Positions 6,244 through 14,418 of a stretch of DNA of 54,202 nt are shown here, in pieces. The translations under genes and the position numbers were made by a program. The stretch spans positions 1-54,202 of IMG/VR virus record IMGVR_UViG_3300036859_000099, one strand, 5' to 3'. A model generated the notes under the pieces. It made no database searches. It saw only the letters and a program-made list of their open reading frames with translations, and was not told the DNA's origin. The DNA comes from a virus. The stretch's first letter is position 1. Each line of letters opens with the position of its first letter.

Positions 6244-7503
6244 ATGATGCTCAAGGTTCTGGACCTCTTCAGCGGTATCGGAGGTTTCTCTCTCGGGCTT
6301 GAGCGCACGGGTGGGTTTGAGACGAAGGCGTTTTGTGAAATCGATCCATTCTGCCGCCGCGTGTTGGCGAAGCATTGGCCAAAGGTGCCCTGCTACGATG
6401 ACATTAGAGAGCTCACCGGAGCAAGGCTTGCTGCCGATGGAATTGCCGTCGATGTCATCTGCGGCGGGTTCCCGTGCCAGGACGTTTCAATCGCCGGCCG
6501 TAGAGCGGGGATGGACGGCGAGCGCAGCGGCCTATGGTCGGAATATGCGCGACTGGTTCGCGAGATTCGACCGGAATACGTCATCGTGGAGAACACCCCA
6601 GGCCTGCTTAGTCTCGGGATGGGAGTTGTTCTCGGCGACTTGGCCGCGCTCGGGTTCGATGCGGAGTGGCATTGCATTCCGGTTTCCGCCCTTGGTGCGG
6701 ATCACATCCGAGATCGCGTCTGGATCATTGCCAACGATGCTGGCGGGAGCGTCAACGATCACAGGCGGCCCGAAGCAGCGCAGGATCAAGTGTCGGAAGA
6801 CGCTGCCGACCCTGACAGTTCGCGGGAACTACAACAGGGCTGGCTGCAGTCCGACCAGTGGCGACGGCCTAGCAACGGTTCTCAAGCGGCTTTCGACACC
6901 CACCGCGCACGCCGTGCGCGGTGGCGCCAAACCGGAAAGAACGGAGCGCATGCGGGAAGCATCGGCGCGCGGTTGCGATCTATCGTCGACGCTGCGCCAA
7001 GCCTTTCCCGAGAGCACTGGGATCATCAACCCGTCTTGGGCAGAGGGATACATGGGGTATCCTTTGAATTGGACCTTATTGGACGAATAGATGGCGCAGA
7101 AAGCAACAGTTCGGAAGCAGTCACAGAGGTTGGAAACTCTTGCAGGAGCATTCTGCTCGCGGTGTGGGAGCATCAAGCTCTTGCAACGACATCACCAGAG
7201 CTATACCGCCAGCGACTTCGTAATTGTGTGCCAAAGCTGTCACACGGCAATTCATCAAGCGGATGGCTCTTGGGGGCGTGGGTCAAGAAAGATCAAGGAT
7301 TGCGCGATCTGTGGGAAGCCTTTTACACCGCGCCACTCCAAGAAGCAGAAGACCTGCAGTTCCGCCTGCTTGAGCGAGCTAGGAAGAAGAAATGCCCGGA
7401 TACGGTGGGGCGCGTCAGCCGAATTGCCGCCCTCGGAAACGCCGTTCACCCGAAAATTCCGGAAATGATCGGCCTCGCCATTCTTCAAGTGGAGGCTGCC
7501 TAA
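6244..7503 (+). CDS. DNA cytosine-5 methyltransferase, probably frame-disturbed
   Basis: The N-terminal part is a clear C5 methyltransferase: motif I (DLFSGIGGFSLGLE), motif IV with catalytic Cys78 (GGFPCQD), motif VI (VIVENT) and motif VIII (IRDRVWI). The last 24 residues hold motif X (ALGNAVHPKIPEMIG). The frame is open for 419 codons, but its middle (about 165-390) looks unlike the family. The family-like target-recognition region lies in the +1 frame up to 7090, and an HNH gene occupies 7091-7468. The gene is either recoded by frameshifting or damaged by a 1-base change plus HNH insertion. It may protect phage DNA from restriction. Confidence 0.75.
   Translation: MMLKVLDLFSGIGGFSLGLERTGGFETKAFCEIDPFCRRVLAKHWPKVPCYDDIRELTGARLAADGIAVDVICGGFPCQDVSIAGRRAGMDGERSGLWSEYARLVREIRPEYVIVENTPGLLSLGMGVVLGDLAALGFDAEWHCIPVSALGADHIRDRVWIIANDAGGSVNDHRRPEAAQDQVSEDAADPDSSRELQQGWLQSDQWRRPSNGSQAAFDTHRARRARWRQTGKNGAHAGSIGARLRSIVDAAPSLSREHWDHQPVLGRGIHGVSFELDLIGRIDGAESNSSEAVTEVGNSCRSILLAVWEHQALATTSPELYRQRLRNCVPKLSHGNSSSGWLLGAWVKKDQGLRDLWEAFYTAPLQEAEDLQFRLLERARKKKCPDTVGRVSRIAALGNAVHPKIPEMIGLAILQVEAA
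6740..7090 (+). other. out-of-frame methyltransferase target-recognition segment
   Basis: In the +1 frame relative to 6244 this stretch reads LPTLTVRGNYNRAG, SGDGLATVLKRLSTPTAH and INPSWAEGYMGYPLNWTLLD before TAG at 7088. These phrases are typical of the C-terminal half of phage C5 methyltransferases. The crossover from the first frame must lie near 6715-6760. A programmed shift, a mutation or an assembly error would all give this picture. Confidence 0.5.
7091..7468 (+). CDS. HNH endonuclease nested in the methyltransferase gene
   Basis: The 125-residue protein starts immediately after the TAG at 7088. It has a Cys/His HNH core (CSRCGSIKLLQRHHQSY ... VCQSCHTAIH) and a second zinc-binding module (CAICGKPFTPRHSKKQKTC). 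It is basic. The location between the target-recognition part and motif X of the methyltransferase suggests a mobile homing-type nuclease that entered the gene. It overlaps the long frame of the methyltransferase throughout. Confidence 0.7.
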   Translation: MAQKATVRKQSQRLETLAGAFCSRCGSIKLLQRHHQSYTASDFVIVCQSCHTAIHQADGSWGRGSRKIKDCAICGKPFTPRHSKKQKTCSSACLSELGRRNARIRWGASAELPPSETPFTRKFRK

Positions 7504-7570
7504 ATCTTCCGAGTTTCCGTTGCGTCCCCAGTGCGTGAACAAGTCCTTACAACACAGCGGAGACGCAAAC

Positions 7571-8248
7571 ATGCCTACCTTGCCTGACTTGAAGAACCGA
7601 CGCGCCCTAATGGCGATGGTCGTCGGGTTCTGCCTTGCCCTGATCTTCGTGACGGTGTTCTCGCCGAGGAAGGCGCATGCCGACGATAGCTGGACCGGCT
7701 TCGGTGCCGGTGTGCATGGCGGGTTGATGGATGCCGCGATTGCTCCGACGAGCTCGCCCATTGAGATCGGCTCCACCGGCCAGTTCGTCGGCGGCTCCGC
7801 CTTCGGCAACTATCAGATGGGCTCCATGGTGATCGGCGCTTTTGTCGACTACGACCGAGCCCTTGGCGATCTGAAGACACTCGGTCTCGTCGACTTCTGG
7901 ACGGTCGGAGGCCGGGTCGGCTTCTTGCCCGTCAGCAATACCCTGCTCTACAGCCACAGCGGCTGGAGCCGGTTCAACGTTGACGGCCTCGGCCACCTCA
8001 ATGGTTGGAACCTCGGCGCCGGCATAGAGGTCAAGATCGCCAAGAACGCCAGCATCGACATGCGCTACACGCACACATGGCTGGACGTGAAGGACGTGGC
8101 TGGCCCTGGCGTCGATGCACGCGGGGATTCGATCCGCATCGGTCTCAACCTCGCCCTCTACAAGGAAGGCAAGGTGTCGATCTTCGACGACGGCCCGGCG
8201 CCTGTTTCCAAAGCGTGCGATCCGAAGATGGCCAACTGCAGGAAGTAA
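7571..8248 (+). CDS. outer-membrane beta-barrel protein (Omp25/Omp31-like)
   Basis: The ATG at 7571 follows GGAG. The 225-residue protein has a signal peptide (basic start, hydrophobic core MAMVVGFCLALIFVTV, cleavage near KAHA-DD). Alternating strands of a small porin-like barrel follow (GNYQMGSMVIGAFVDYD, VGGRVGFLP, WNLGAGIEVKIAKN, SIDMRYTHTW, IRIGLNLALY). A short Cys-containing tail follows the last strand. The family occurs in the Rhizobiales outer membrane. Carried by a temperate phage, it may alter the lysogen surface or block receptors (inference). Confidence 0.75.
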   Translation: MPTLPDLKNRRALMAMVVGFCLALIFVTVFSPRKAHADDSWTGFGAGVHGGLMDAAIAPTSSPIEIGSTGQFVGGSAFGNYQMGSMVIGAFVDYDRALGDLKTLGLVDFWTVGGRVGFLPVSNTLLYSHSGWSRFNVDGLGHLNGWNLGAGIEVKIAKNASIDMRYTHTWLDVKDVAGPGVDARGDSIRIGLNLALYKEGKVSIFDDGPAPVSKACDPKMANCRK

Positions 8249-8411
8249 CCCCATCCCAGCGTTTGGACCCCTGCTCTTGACGATCATCTCCTCACCCGAT
8301 TGCTGAGCTGGGTGCGTCCGAATCTTCAAGAGTTAGAGGCGGGTCTTTCACGTTCAACCGCTGTCCAAGCGCTGGGTACTCATGGAAAGCTAAACTAAGC
8401 TAGAGGCACTG

Positions 8412-8669
8412 ATGCGTTTCTCCGATGCGAAGCTTACCAAGCTGGAAAAGCAATTGGCCGACGCCGACAAGTTGGTCATCTACCGGCAAGCGGAGGTCGG
8501 ACAATTGAAGGCCAAGCTTGCGCAGAGAACCGACGATTACAGGCTGAGAGATGCCGACATCTTGGAACTCGCCCGAGCCGCCTGCGAGATCAGACAAGGC
8601 GACGCTTTCGGGCTTCGCCGGCTGGAGGAATTCATGGACAGTCTTGAGCCGCGGTGGAGGTCAATGTGA
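8412..8669 (+). CDS. coiled-coil hypothetical protein
   Basis: The 85-residue protein is highly charged with heptad-like leucines (LTKLEKQLADADKLV...). Its TGA overlaps the GTG of the next gene, forming a small cluster after the barrel gene. The 163 bases before it contain no gene. No family is recognised. Confidence 0.6.
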   Translation: MRFSDAKLTKLEKQLADADKLVIYRQAEVGQLKAKLAQRTDDYRLRDADILELARAACEIRQGDAFGLRRLEEFMDSLEPRWRSM

Positions 8670-8884
8670 GACCTGCCACCAAGCGCCGCCTATCCGTCAC
8701 CGACGAACTCCGACGCGAGCTCCTAAAAGAGCGCCAGCGCAACGAATGGCTTCAGCGCCAGCTCGACGTAGCCAGAAGGCGAAACGAGCAGTTGCAATAC
8801 GAGGCGAGGCTGCGCTGGGCAGCGGGGATGGCCGAGGACGCGGTCGCCCACAAGCTGCTGCGCGATAAGTCATGGGGGCACTGA
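8666..8884 (+). CDS. basic coiled-coil hypothetical protein
   Basis: The GTG at 8666 overlaps the previous stop and lies 5 bases after GGAGG. The 72-residue product is an Arg/Glu/Gln-rich helix (LLKERQRNEWLQRQLDVARR). It could pair with the coiled-coil protein just upstream. Function unknown. Confidence 0.6.
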   Translation: MRPATKRRLSVTDELRRELLKERQRNEWLQRQLDVARRRNEQLQYEARLRWAAGMAEDAVAHKLLRDKSWGH

Positions 8885-9102
8885 TGCGAATGATCAAGCT
8901 TTTACTAGCTGCCGGTCTCATCTTTGGCGGTGGCCTTGGAGTGCTAATGAACATCATCGATGCCACCCTCACGCTGGGCATCCTTTGGTCAAATGGGTGG
9001 GGTGACATGATGACGTTCATGGTGGATGCGCCCAAGGCCACTTTCACTCAGCTAACGGCAAGCATACAGCTCGCCTTGGCATACCTGATAATCATCAAAT
9101 GA
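8884..9102 (+). CDS. small membrane protein with two hydrophobic segments
   Basis: The ATG at 8884 overlaps the previous TGA and follows GGGGG. The 72-residue product has one long hydrophobic stretch near the N-terminus (LLLAAGLIFGGGLGVLMNII) and another at the C-terminus (LTASIQLALAYLIII). It is in the early operon, far from the lysis genes, so holin activity is not the first guess. Function unknown. Confidence 0.6.
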   Translation: MRMIKLLLAAGLIFGGGLGVLMNIIDATLTLGILWSNGWGDMMTFMVDAPKATFTQLTASIQLALAYLIIIK

Positions 9103-9109
9103 GGCGGAG

Positions 9110-9304
9110 ATGAAAGCCAACAATGCGCTATCCGATGTCGCCTATGCACGCGTGCGGGTTGCCCTTGAAAAGGTCCGCTCCTACGCGCAGCACAACGGGA
9201 TGTTCCCAGACGGTATCACGAAGCGCCAGATGATGGCCGACGTAGAGGACATCGCACGTGACGGCCTCGGGCTGCCAAAAGCAAACCGCGTGCAATTCAA
9301 ATGA
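9110..9304 (+). CDS. hypothetical protein
   Basis: The 64-residue protein has GGCGGAG just before its ATG. It is probably helical and has no recognised motif. The stop overlaps the ATG of the following small gene. Confidence 0.6.
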   Translation: MKANNALSDVAYARVRVALEKVRSYAQHNGMFPDGITKRQMMADVEDIARDGLGLPKANRVQFK

Positions 9305-9444
9305 AGCTCACCGGCATCCGCGTTCCCGGCATGAGGATCAAGGACGGCAAGCTCGTCAAGGACGAGAGGCGTTACGACGTAGCAACGCAGATCAAGCGGC
9401 GACGGGGGTCGAAGAGGGTGCGCGTGAAGAGGCCGAACGCATGA
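9301..9444 (+). CDS. 47-residue basic protein
   Basis: It starts in an ATGA overlap with the previous stop. The product is strongly basic (QIKRRRGSKRVRVKRPNA), which suggests nucleic-acid contact. It is the last gene before the parS-containing gap and is too short for family assignment. Confidence 0.55.
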   Translation: MKLTGIRVPGMRIKDGKLVKDERRYDVATQIKRRRGSKRVRVKRPNA

Positions 9445-9487
9445 TTCGCGCTGGAAGTCAATAGCTCTTCTCGGCAAGTGCATAACC

Positions 9488-9503
9488 TGTTCCACGTGAA
9501 ACA
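9488..9503. promoter_or_regulatory. chromosomal-type parS site (ParB binding)
   Basis: The 16-mer TGTTCCACGTGAAACA fits the near-universal bacterial parS consensus TGTTNCACGTGAAACA at every fixed position. It lies in a 168-bp gene-free gap between the early and late modules. No other CACGTG in the genome has the flanks needed. No parA or parB gene is evident, so the host ParB is the likely ligand (inference). Confidence 0.85.
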
Positions 9504-9580
9504 CAGTTTGATATCCACAAGAATCAACAACTGCCAACAGACATTACTCTTGCGTGGCTCTGAGGATCATGGCAGTGACG

Positions 9581-9604
9581 CTCTTGTCAAAGTCTGATCA
9601 AGAG
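9581..9604. promoter_or_regulatory. inverted repeat at the RHH gene start
   Basis: CTCTTG (9581-9586) and CAAGAG (9599-9604) are inverted arms 12 bp apart, ending 8 bases before the ATG at 9613 and overlapping its binding site. It may be an operator for the ribbon-helix-helix protein itself. Confidence 0.4.
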
Positions 9605-9612
9605 GACGAAAA

Positions 9613-9819
9613 ATGGCTCAGCCCCTTCCAACCAGCATTCCCGACCCCGAGGACGATCCAGGGTTGACGGCGAGGATTTTCATGGCCGTGACACCGGCCC
9701 TGCTTGCAGAGATTGACGATTACAGATTTGCCAATAGATACAAGTCGCAAAGTGCTGCAATTCGCAAACTGTTGCAACTCGGGCTGCGTGCGGCGGCGTG
9801 GGAAGCCAAGAAGAAGTAG
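9613..9819 (+). CDS. ribbon-helix-helix DNA-binding protein
   Basis: The 68-residue protein matches the Arc/CopG pattern: a short strand (ARIFMAV), a first helix (TPALLAEIDDYRFANRY) and a second helix beginning at a Ser-rich cap (KSQSAAIRKLLQLGLRA). AAGAGGA precedes the ATG. It sits just after parS and before the packaging genes, so it may regulate the late operon or act at the parS region. Target site unknown; the inverted repeat at 9581 is a candidate. Confidence 0.7.
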   Translation: MAQPLPTSIPDPEDDPGLTARIFMAVTPALLAEIDDYRFANRYKSQSAAIRKLLQLGLRAAAWEAKKK

Positions 9820-9970
9820 CCCTTCCGTTCCAGTGCTTCCAGTCCAGTGAGCGTTCCGTGTCCACCGCCGGCATGCCGGCCAGCAGGGAGGGGGAGCGCT
9901 GCAATTCCAATTGATCCTAGCCTGAGCAGCCGCGGTCGCTTGGAACCATGCGCTCCCCTTATGACTCAGT
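9820..9970. other. intergenic region before the packaging genes, with dyads
   Basis: It holds a 14-bp perfect palindrome GCCGGCATGCCGGC (9867-9880) and long-range inverted arms GGGGAGCGC (9891-9899) and GCGCTCCCC (9950-9958). This could be a terminator/late-promoter region or a packaging signal, since it abuts the small terminase region. No T tract follows the palindrome. Confidence 0.4.
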
Positions 9971-10276
9971 ATGGCGAATGACGAGCTGTCCAGCAACGGG
10001 CAGACGAGAAACGAGCAGATCATTCGGGCTTTTGCACGGCAGTTCACGCCGCCGCTGCCCGTCGTGGCCACCATGAAGATCAACAATGTACCGGCTCGCG
10101 ATGGCTGGATGTCTTCGTGGTGGAGCGAGGACCGCGGGCTGGGCATCACGGCCGTCGTGCACGGGCCTGGCCTACTTCATGCATTCATCGAAGCATCCGG
10201 CGAGAGCGACCCTGAGGACGCTGCCGAGACCGGCAAGGTCATGGCCAAGGCCCTAGGCAAGACGGGGCCTGCCTGA
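9971..10276 (+). CDS. hypothetical protein upstream of the terminase
   Basis: The 101-residue protein has no evident binding site before its ATG. The sequence (PVVATMKINNVPARDGWMSS...) shows no known motif. Its TGA overlaps the ATG of the small terminase candidate, placing it in the packaging operon. Function unknown. Confidence 0.6.
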   Translation: MANDELSSNGQTRNEQIIRAFARQFTPPLPVVATMKINNVPARDGWMSSWWSEDRGLGITAVVHGPGLLHAFIEASGESDPEDAAETGKVMAKALGKTGPA

Positions 10277-10584
10277 TGCCGGCCAAGATTGAAAAGATTG
10301 AAAGAAAGCCGGACGGGCGCACCAAGAACGGTGGCGCCAGGTCGGGAGCCGGCCGAAAGCCGCGTGGTCCCGGCAAGGTGAAGTTTGATTTGAGGATGGC
10401 GGCTCAGGACTACAGCGTGGCTGCCCTGGCCACGCTAGCTGCCATCGCGGCAGACACGGAAGCTCCGCATGCAGCTCGCGTAGCGGCGTCCAATGCGCTG
10501 CTCGACCGCGGCCACGGCAAGCCCGTCCAGGCCATCGAGGGCAAGGGTGACGATGGCCAGCTGGTCATCAGGATCGTGAGCTAG
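10276..10584 (+). CDS. terS: terminase small subunit-like protein
   Basis: The 102-residue protein carries the GGARSGAGRKPRGPG motif common at the N-terminus of small terminase-associated phage proteins. A helical stretch (AALATLAAIAADTEAPHAARVAASNALLDRG) resembling their helical/HTH core follows. It lies directly before the large terminase. It should recognise phage DNA and load the motor. The call relies mainly on motif and position. Confidence 0.65.
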   Translation: MPAKIEKIERKPDGRTKNGGARSGAGRKPRGPGKVKFDLRMAAQDYSVAALATLAAIAADTEAPHAARVAASNALLDRGHGKPVQAIEGKGDDGQLVIRIVS

Positions 10585-10587
10585 CGG

Positions 10588-12024
10588 ATGGAAATTGAGC
10601 TCCCCCCCAATGGCTGGCGTCCGCGCGCGCATCAGCGCAACCTATGGCGCTACTTCAAGGGCTCAGACGGCAAGACGTTCGACGGCACAGATAAGCGCGC
10701 CGTCGAGATCGCGCATCGCCGCTGGGGCAAGGACGAGATTGCCATGCAACTTGCCGCCCAGGCTGGCGTGGTCCGCCCTGCAACGTACTGGCACATGCTG
10801 CCGGAGTACGAGCAGGCCCGCAAAGCCATCTGGACATCCGTCAATCCCCACACGGGCATCCGCCGCATCGACGAGATGTTCCCCGCCGAGTGGAGGTCCA
10901 ACCTCGATGATCGCGGGATGTTCATTCGCTTCAAGTGGGGCGCGACATGGCAGGTCGTTGGCTCCGATAATTTCAGGTCTCTGGTCGGCACGCCGCCGGC
11001 GGGCATCGTGCTTTCGGAGTGGAGCAAGGCGCACCCTGGCGCATGGGCCTACCTCGCGCCGATCCTGGCCGAGAACCATGGCTGGGGCCTGTTCATTACC
11101 ACGCCAGAAGGCCGCAACCACGCGCAAAAGACCTACGAGCTTGGCCGCTCCGACGCATCGTGGTTTTCGGAGCTGCAGACCATCGAGGACTCCATCAGGC
11201 TCTGCCAGGCTGCCGGCGAGCCGCCGCCGATGACGCTAGATATGGTCGAGCAGCAGCGCAAGGAGTACCACGGCATCTATGGCACCGATGCCGGCGACGC
11301 CATGATCCAGCAGGAGTTCTGGTGCTCGTGGTCGGCAGCCATCCTCGGCGCCTATTGGGGACGGCAGATCGAGGCCGCCGAGCACGCCGGGCGCATCTGC
11401 GAGCTGAGCGTCATTCCCGGTCTGCCCGTGCATCGCGCGTGGGACATCGGCATCGACGATCCGATGGCCATCTGGTGCTACCAGATCGGCCCCGGCTGGC
11501 TGCACATCGTCGACTATATCGAGGGCAGCGGTTACGGCTTCGATTGGTACGCCGGCGAGCTGCGCAAGCGCGGCTATCTCGAGGACAAGCGCGGGACGGA
11601 TCGTGTTCCGCACGATGCCAAGCAGCGCGAGCCCGGTGCCAAAGGCCGTACCCGCATCGAGAGCATGGTCGCTGAGGGCCTGAACCCGCTGTTGGTTCCC
11701 GACCACAAGCCAATCGACCGCGTCAACGCCGGCCGGCGGCTCATCGCCATGCCGCACGTCTATTTCGACGAGACGCGGTGCGCCCAAGGCCTCGAATGCC
11801 TGCGTAACTTCAAGGCCAAGTGGGACCCCATCAACCGCACGTTTCAGAAGCAAGCAACACATGATTGGGCCTCACATGGCAGCGATGCCTGGGGCCATCT
11901 GTGCGTCGCCGTCGAGTTCCCGATCAAGAAGCCAGAGCCAGAAAAGTTCAAAGGCGTCGTTCCGCGTCCGCTCACAGTCAATGACCTGCTGAAGGCCAGC
12001 AAGCCGGCACGCAAATGGGAATGA
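10588..12024 (+). CDS. terL: terminase large subunit
   Basis: The 478-residue protein has an N-terminal ATPase with an atypical Walker A (AHRRWGKDE, about 42-50) and a Walker B-like strand (AGIVLSEWSKAHP). The C-terminal nuclease has Asp residues in AWDIGIDDPMAIW and in HGSDAWGHL near the end. Length and order fit terminase ATPase-nucleases that cut and pump DNA into the prohead. The portal gene follows after 6 bp. Confidence 0.9.
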   Translation: MEIELPPNGWRPRAHQRNLWRYFKGSDGKTFDGTDKRAVEIAHRRWGKDEIAMQLAAQAGVVRPATYWHMLPEYEQARKAIWTSVNPHTGIRRIDEMFPAEWRSNLDDRGMFIRFKWGATWQVVGSDNFRSLVGTPPAGIVLSEWSKAHPGAWAYLAPILAENHGWGLFITTPEGRNHAQKTYELGRSDASWFSELQTIEDSIRLCQAAGEPPPMTLDMVEQQRKEYHGIYGTDAGDAMIQQEFWCSWSAAILGAYWGRQIEAAEHAGRICELSVIPGLPVHRAWDIGIDDPMAIWCYQIGPGWLHIVDYIEGSGYGFDWYAGELRKRGYLEDKRGTDRVPHDAKQREPGAKGRTRIESMVAEGLNPLLVPDHKPIDRVNAGRRLIAMPHVYFDETRCAQGLECLRNFKAKWDPINRTFQKQATHDWASHGSDAWGHLCVAVEFPIKKPEPEKFKGVVPRPLTVNDLLKASKPARKWE

Positions 12025-12030
12025 CGCACA

Positions 12031-14418
12031 ATGGCAAACGATCAATCACTCTATGGTGCCGGCACCACCTCGGACGATACCCAGCGTGCGGCGCTCGCCG
12101 GCGGCCAGAAAAAGCCGGTAGCTGACAAGCCGAAGAAAAATGAGCTGGCAGCCAAGTACTGGCGTGAGATCGAGCGCTACAACCGCTCGGTCTCCGAATG
12201 GCACGAGGAAGGCGAGACCATCGAGAAGGTCTACCTCGATGAGATGCGCACCAGCAACGACACGCGCCGCTTCGCCCTGCTGTGGGCCAACATCGAGACG
12301 CTGAAGCCGGCTGTGCATGCCAAGCTGCCGACCGTGATGTGCGCGCGCCGCTACAAGGATCGCGATCCTGTCGGCCGCGTCGCCGCCGAACTGATGGAGC
12401 GTGCCACCAATACCTCGTGGGACCTGTATGGGGCCGACGAAACGTTCAAGATGATGCGCGACGACCGCCTGTTGCCGGGCCGTGGACAGGGCTGGGTGCG
12501 CTATGAGGCGGTGATCGAGCGCACCGAGGACGAGGTCGCCGTCGTCGACCCCGTGACCGGGGCCGAGACGATCGAGGTCCAGGTGCGTGAGAAGCTGAAG
12601 TCCGAGAAGGTGTGCAACGACTATGTGCACTGGCAGGATTTCGGCCACAACGTCTCGCGTACATGGCAAGAGGTGTGGCTGGTCTGGCGCATCGTCTACA
12701 AGACGCAGGAGGAGGCGATCGAGCGCTTCGGCTCCGAGAAGGCGTCGAAGCTCAAGTACAACGCCAAGGCGCCGATGAGCGCCGGGGCCTATGACGGCAC
12801 GGCCGCAGAGGAGGCAGAAGACAGCCGCTGCAAAATCTATGAGCTGTGGGACAAGATGCGCGGGCTCACGTCCTGGCTGGCCGAGGGGCAGAAAGACCAG
12901 TTTCTGGAATCGGGACCGCCGCCGATCGACTTCCGCAACGGCTTCCCGTGCCCGGAGCCCTGCTATGCCACCAAGACCAGCAAGCAGCTGATCCCGCGCC
13001 CCGACTATCGCTACTACCGGGATCAGGCCAAGGAGATTAACGACCTCACCGACAAGATCGGCCGACTGACGCAATGGCTGATCGTCAAGGGCTTCGTGCC
13101 CGGCGGCCCGTCGACCGTTGCCGACCCGATCGAGGAAGCGCTGCGCGACAAGACCAACGCCGAGCTGTTCGTGCAGGTGGACAGCTGGAAGGAGTGGACC
13201 GATCGCGGTGGCTCTAAGGGTTTGGTCGACTGGCTGCCGATCGAGGCCGTGGTCAAAGCTCTGCAGGCGGCCATCCAGGCCCGCAATCAGCTGATCCAGG
13301 ACGTGTTCCAGCTGACCGGCATCAGTGACATTCTCCGCGGTCAGACCGATCCCAACGAGACGTTGGGCGCGCAGGAGCTGAAGGCGCAGACCGGCTCGCG
13401 CCGGCAGAAGAACATCAAGGATGACATCGCCCGCTGGGGCAAGGACATGGCGCTGCTCAACGCCGAGGTGATCGCCGAGAAGTTCGAGCCGCAGTCGATC
13501 GCCGAGATCACCGGCTTCAAGTACGTGCCGACGCCGCCCATGCAGCCGATGCTGATGCTGCCAAGGCCGGGAGCGCCCATGGGCATGCCGACGCCAGGCA
13601 TGAGCCCGATGGGGCAGCCGGCTCCCGGCATGATGCCCATGCCTTCGCCCATGCAGCCTCAGCAACCCAATCCCATGATGGGCAACAACGGCGGCCCGCC
13701 CATGGACGACGAGGACGATAGCCTGACCTTCGGCGACGAGGTCATGGCCCTGCTGCGCAACGACAAGATGCGCTCGTTTCGCATCGACGTGGAGACCGAC
13801 CAGACCGGCCAGGCCGACGAGAACCTCGAGAAGCAGCGCCGCACCGAGCTGCTGAATGTGGTGGGCGGCTTCATGCAGAAGTCCGTGGAGGTTGTGGCTC
13901 AGGTTCCCGAGTTCGGCCCGGTCATCAAGGAAATGCTGATGATCGCCATGCGCGGGTTCAAGACCGGCAAGACGCTTGAAGACACGTTGGAGCGCGGCTT
14001 CAAGCAGGCGATGGCGTCTGCGCAAGCAGCGCGGCAGCAAGCTCAGCAGCAGGGCGACCCGAAGCTGATCGAGGCCAAGGCCGAGCACGCCCTGAAAGTC
14101 GAGACCGCCAAGGCCGACATGCAGCTGTCTCAACAAAAGCAGCAAGGCGATATGCAATTGGCTGCAAGAAAACAGCAAGCCGACACGCAATCGCAGATGC
14201 ACAAGCATCAACTCGACGCCTCGGCGCGAACTGAGGCGGCTAGAACCGATGCACAATTGGCGACACAAAAGCAACAGACCGACGCAATGTTGGAAGTGCG
14301 CAAACAAGACCTTGACGCGCAGGCCGAACACAGGCAGCAGAACCTAGCCGCCGCTGCTCGGGCGCGCGAGAACGCCGAGAAACTTCTCGACTCTCGCCAG
14401 TCGGGCACTGTGCAGTGA
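12031..14418 (+). CDS. portal protein, P22 gp1-like, with long helical tail
   Basis: The 795-residue protein starts with a portal-like core (NRSVSEWHEEGETIEKVYLD ... LLWANIETLKPAVHAKLP) resembling the P22-type portal. A Met/Pro/Gly-rich insert (about 500-560) follows. The C-terminal region (about 660-795) is a Gln/Ala/Lys-rich helix with repeated QQ/KQQ units, matching the long helical barrel of podovirus portals. Position after the large terminase supports the call. Confidence 0.85.
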   Translation: MANDQSLYGAGTTSDDTQRAALAGGQKKPVADKPKKNELAAKYWREIERYNRSVSEWHEEGETIEKVYLDEMRTSNDTRRFALLWANIETLKPAVHAKLPTVMCARRYKDRDPVGRVAAELMERATNTSWDLYGADETFKMMRDDRLLPGRGQGWVRYEAVIERTEDEVAVVDPVTGAETIEVQVREKLKSEKVCNDYVHWQDFGHNVSRTWQEVWLVWRIVYKTQEEAIERFGSEKASKLKYNAKAPMSAGAYDGTAAEEAEDSRCKIYELWDKMRGLTSWLAEGQKDQFLESGPPPIDFRNGFPCPEPCYATKTSKQLIPRPDYRYYRDQAKEINDLTDKIGRLTQWLIVKGFVPGGPSTVADPIEEALRDKTNAELFVQVDSWKEWTDRGGSKGLVDWLPIEAVVKALQAAIQARNQLIQDVFQLTGISDILRGQTDPNETLGAQELKAQTGSRRQKNIKDDIARWGKDMALLNAEVIAEKFEPQSIAEITGFKYVPTPPMQPMLMLPRPGAPMGMPTPGMSPMGQPAPGMMPMPSPMQPQQPNPMMGNNGGPPMDDEDDSLTFGDEVMALLRNDKMRSFRIDVETDQTGQADENLEKQRRTELLNVVGGFMQKSVEVVAQVPEFGPVIKEMLMIAMRGFKTGKTLEDTLERGFKQAMASAQAARQQAQQQGDPKLIEAKAEHALKVETAKADMQLSQQKQQGDMQLAARKQQADTQSQMHKHQLDASARTEAARTDAQLATQKQQTDAMLEVRKQDLDAQAEHRQQNLAAAARARENAEKLLDSRQSGTVQ

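Noticed and set aside
12046-14331. Very long antisense open frame opposite the portal gene (also at 15253-17469, 18880-20289 and 4216-5808)
   Set aside because: High-GC coding strands leave open antisense frames; these have no domains, are His/Leu/Arg-rich, and lack ribosome binding sites and operon context.
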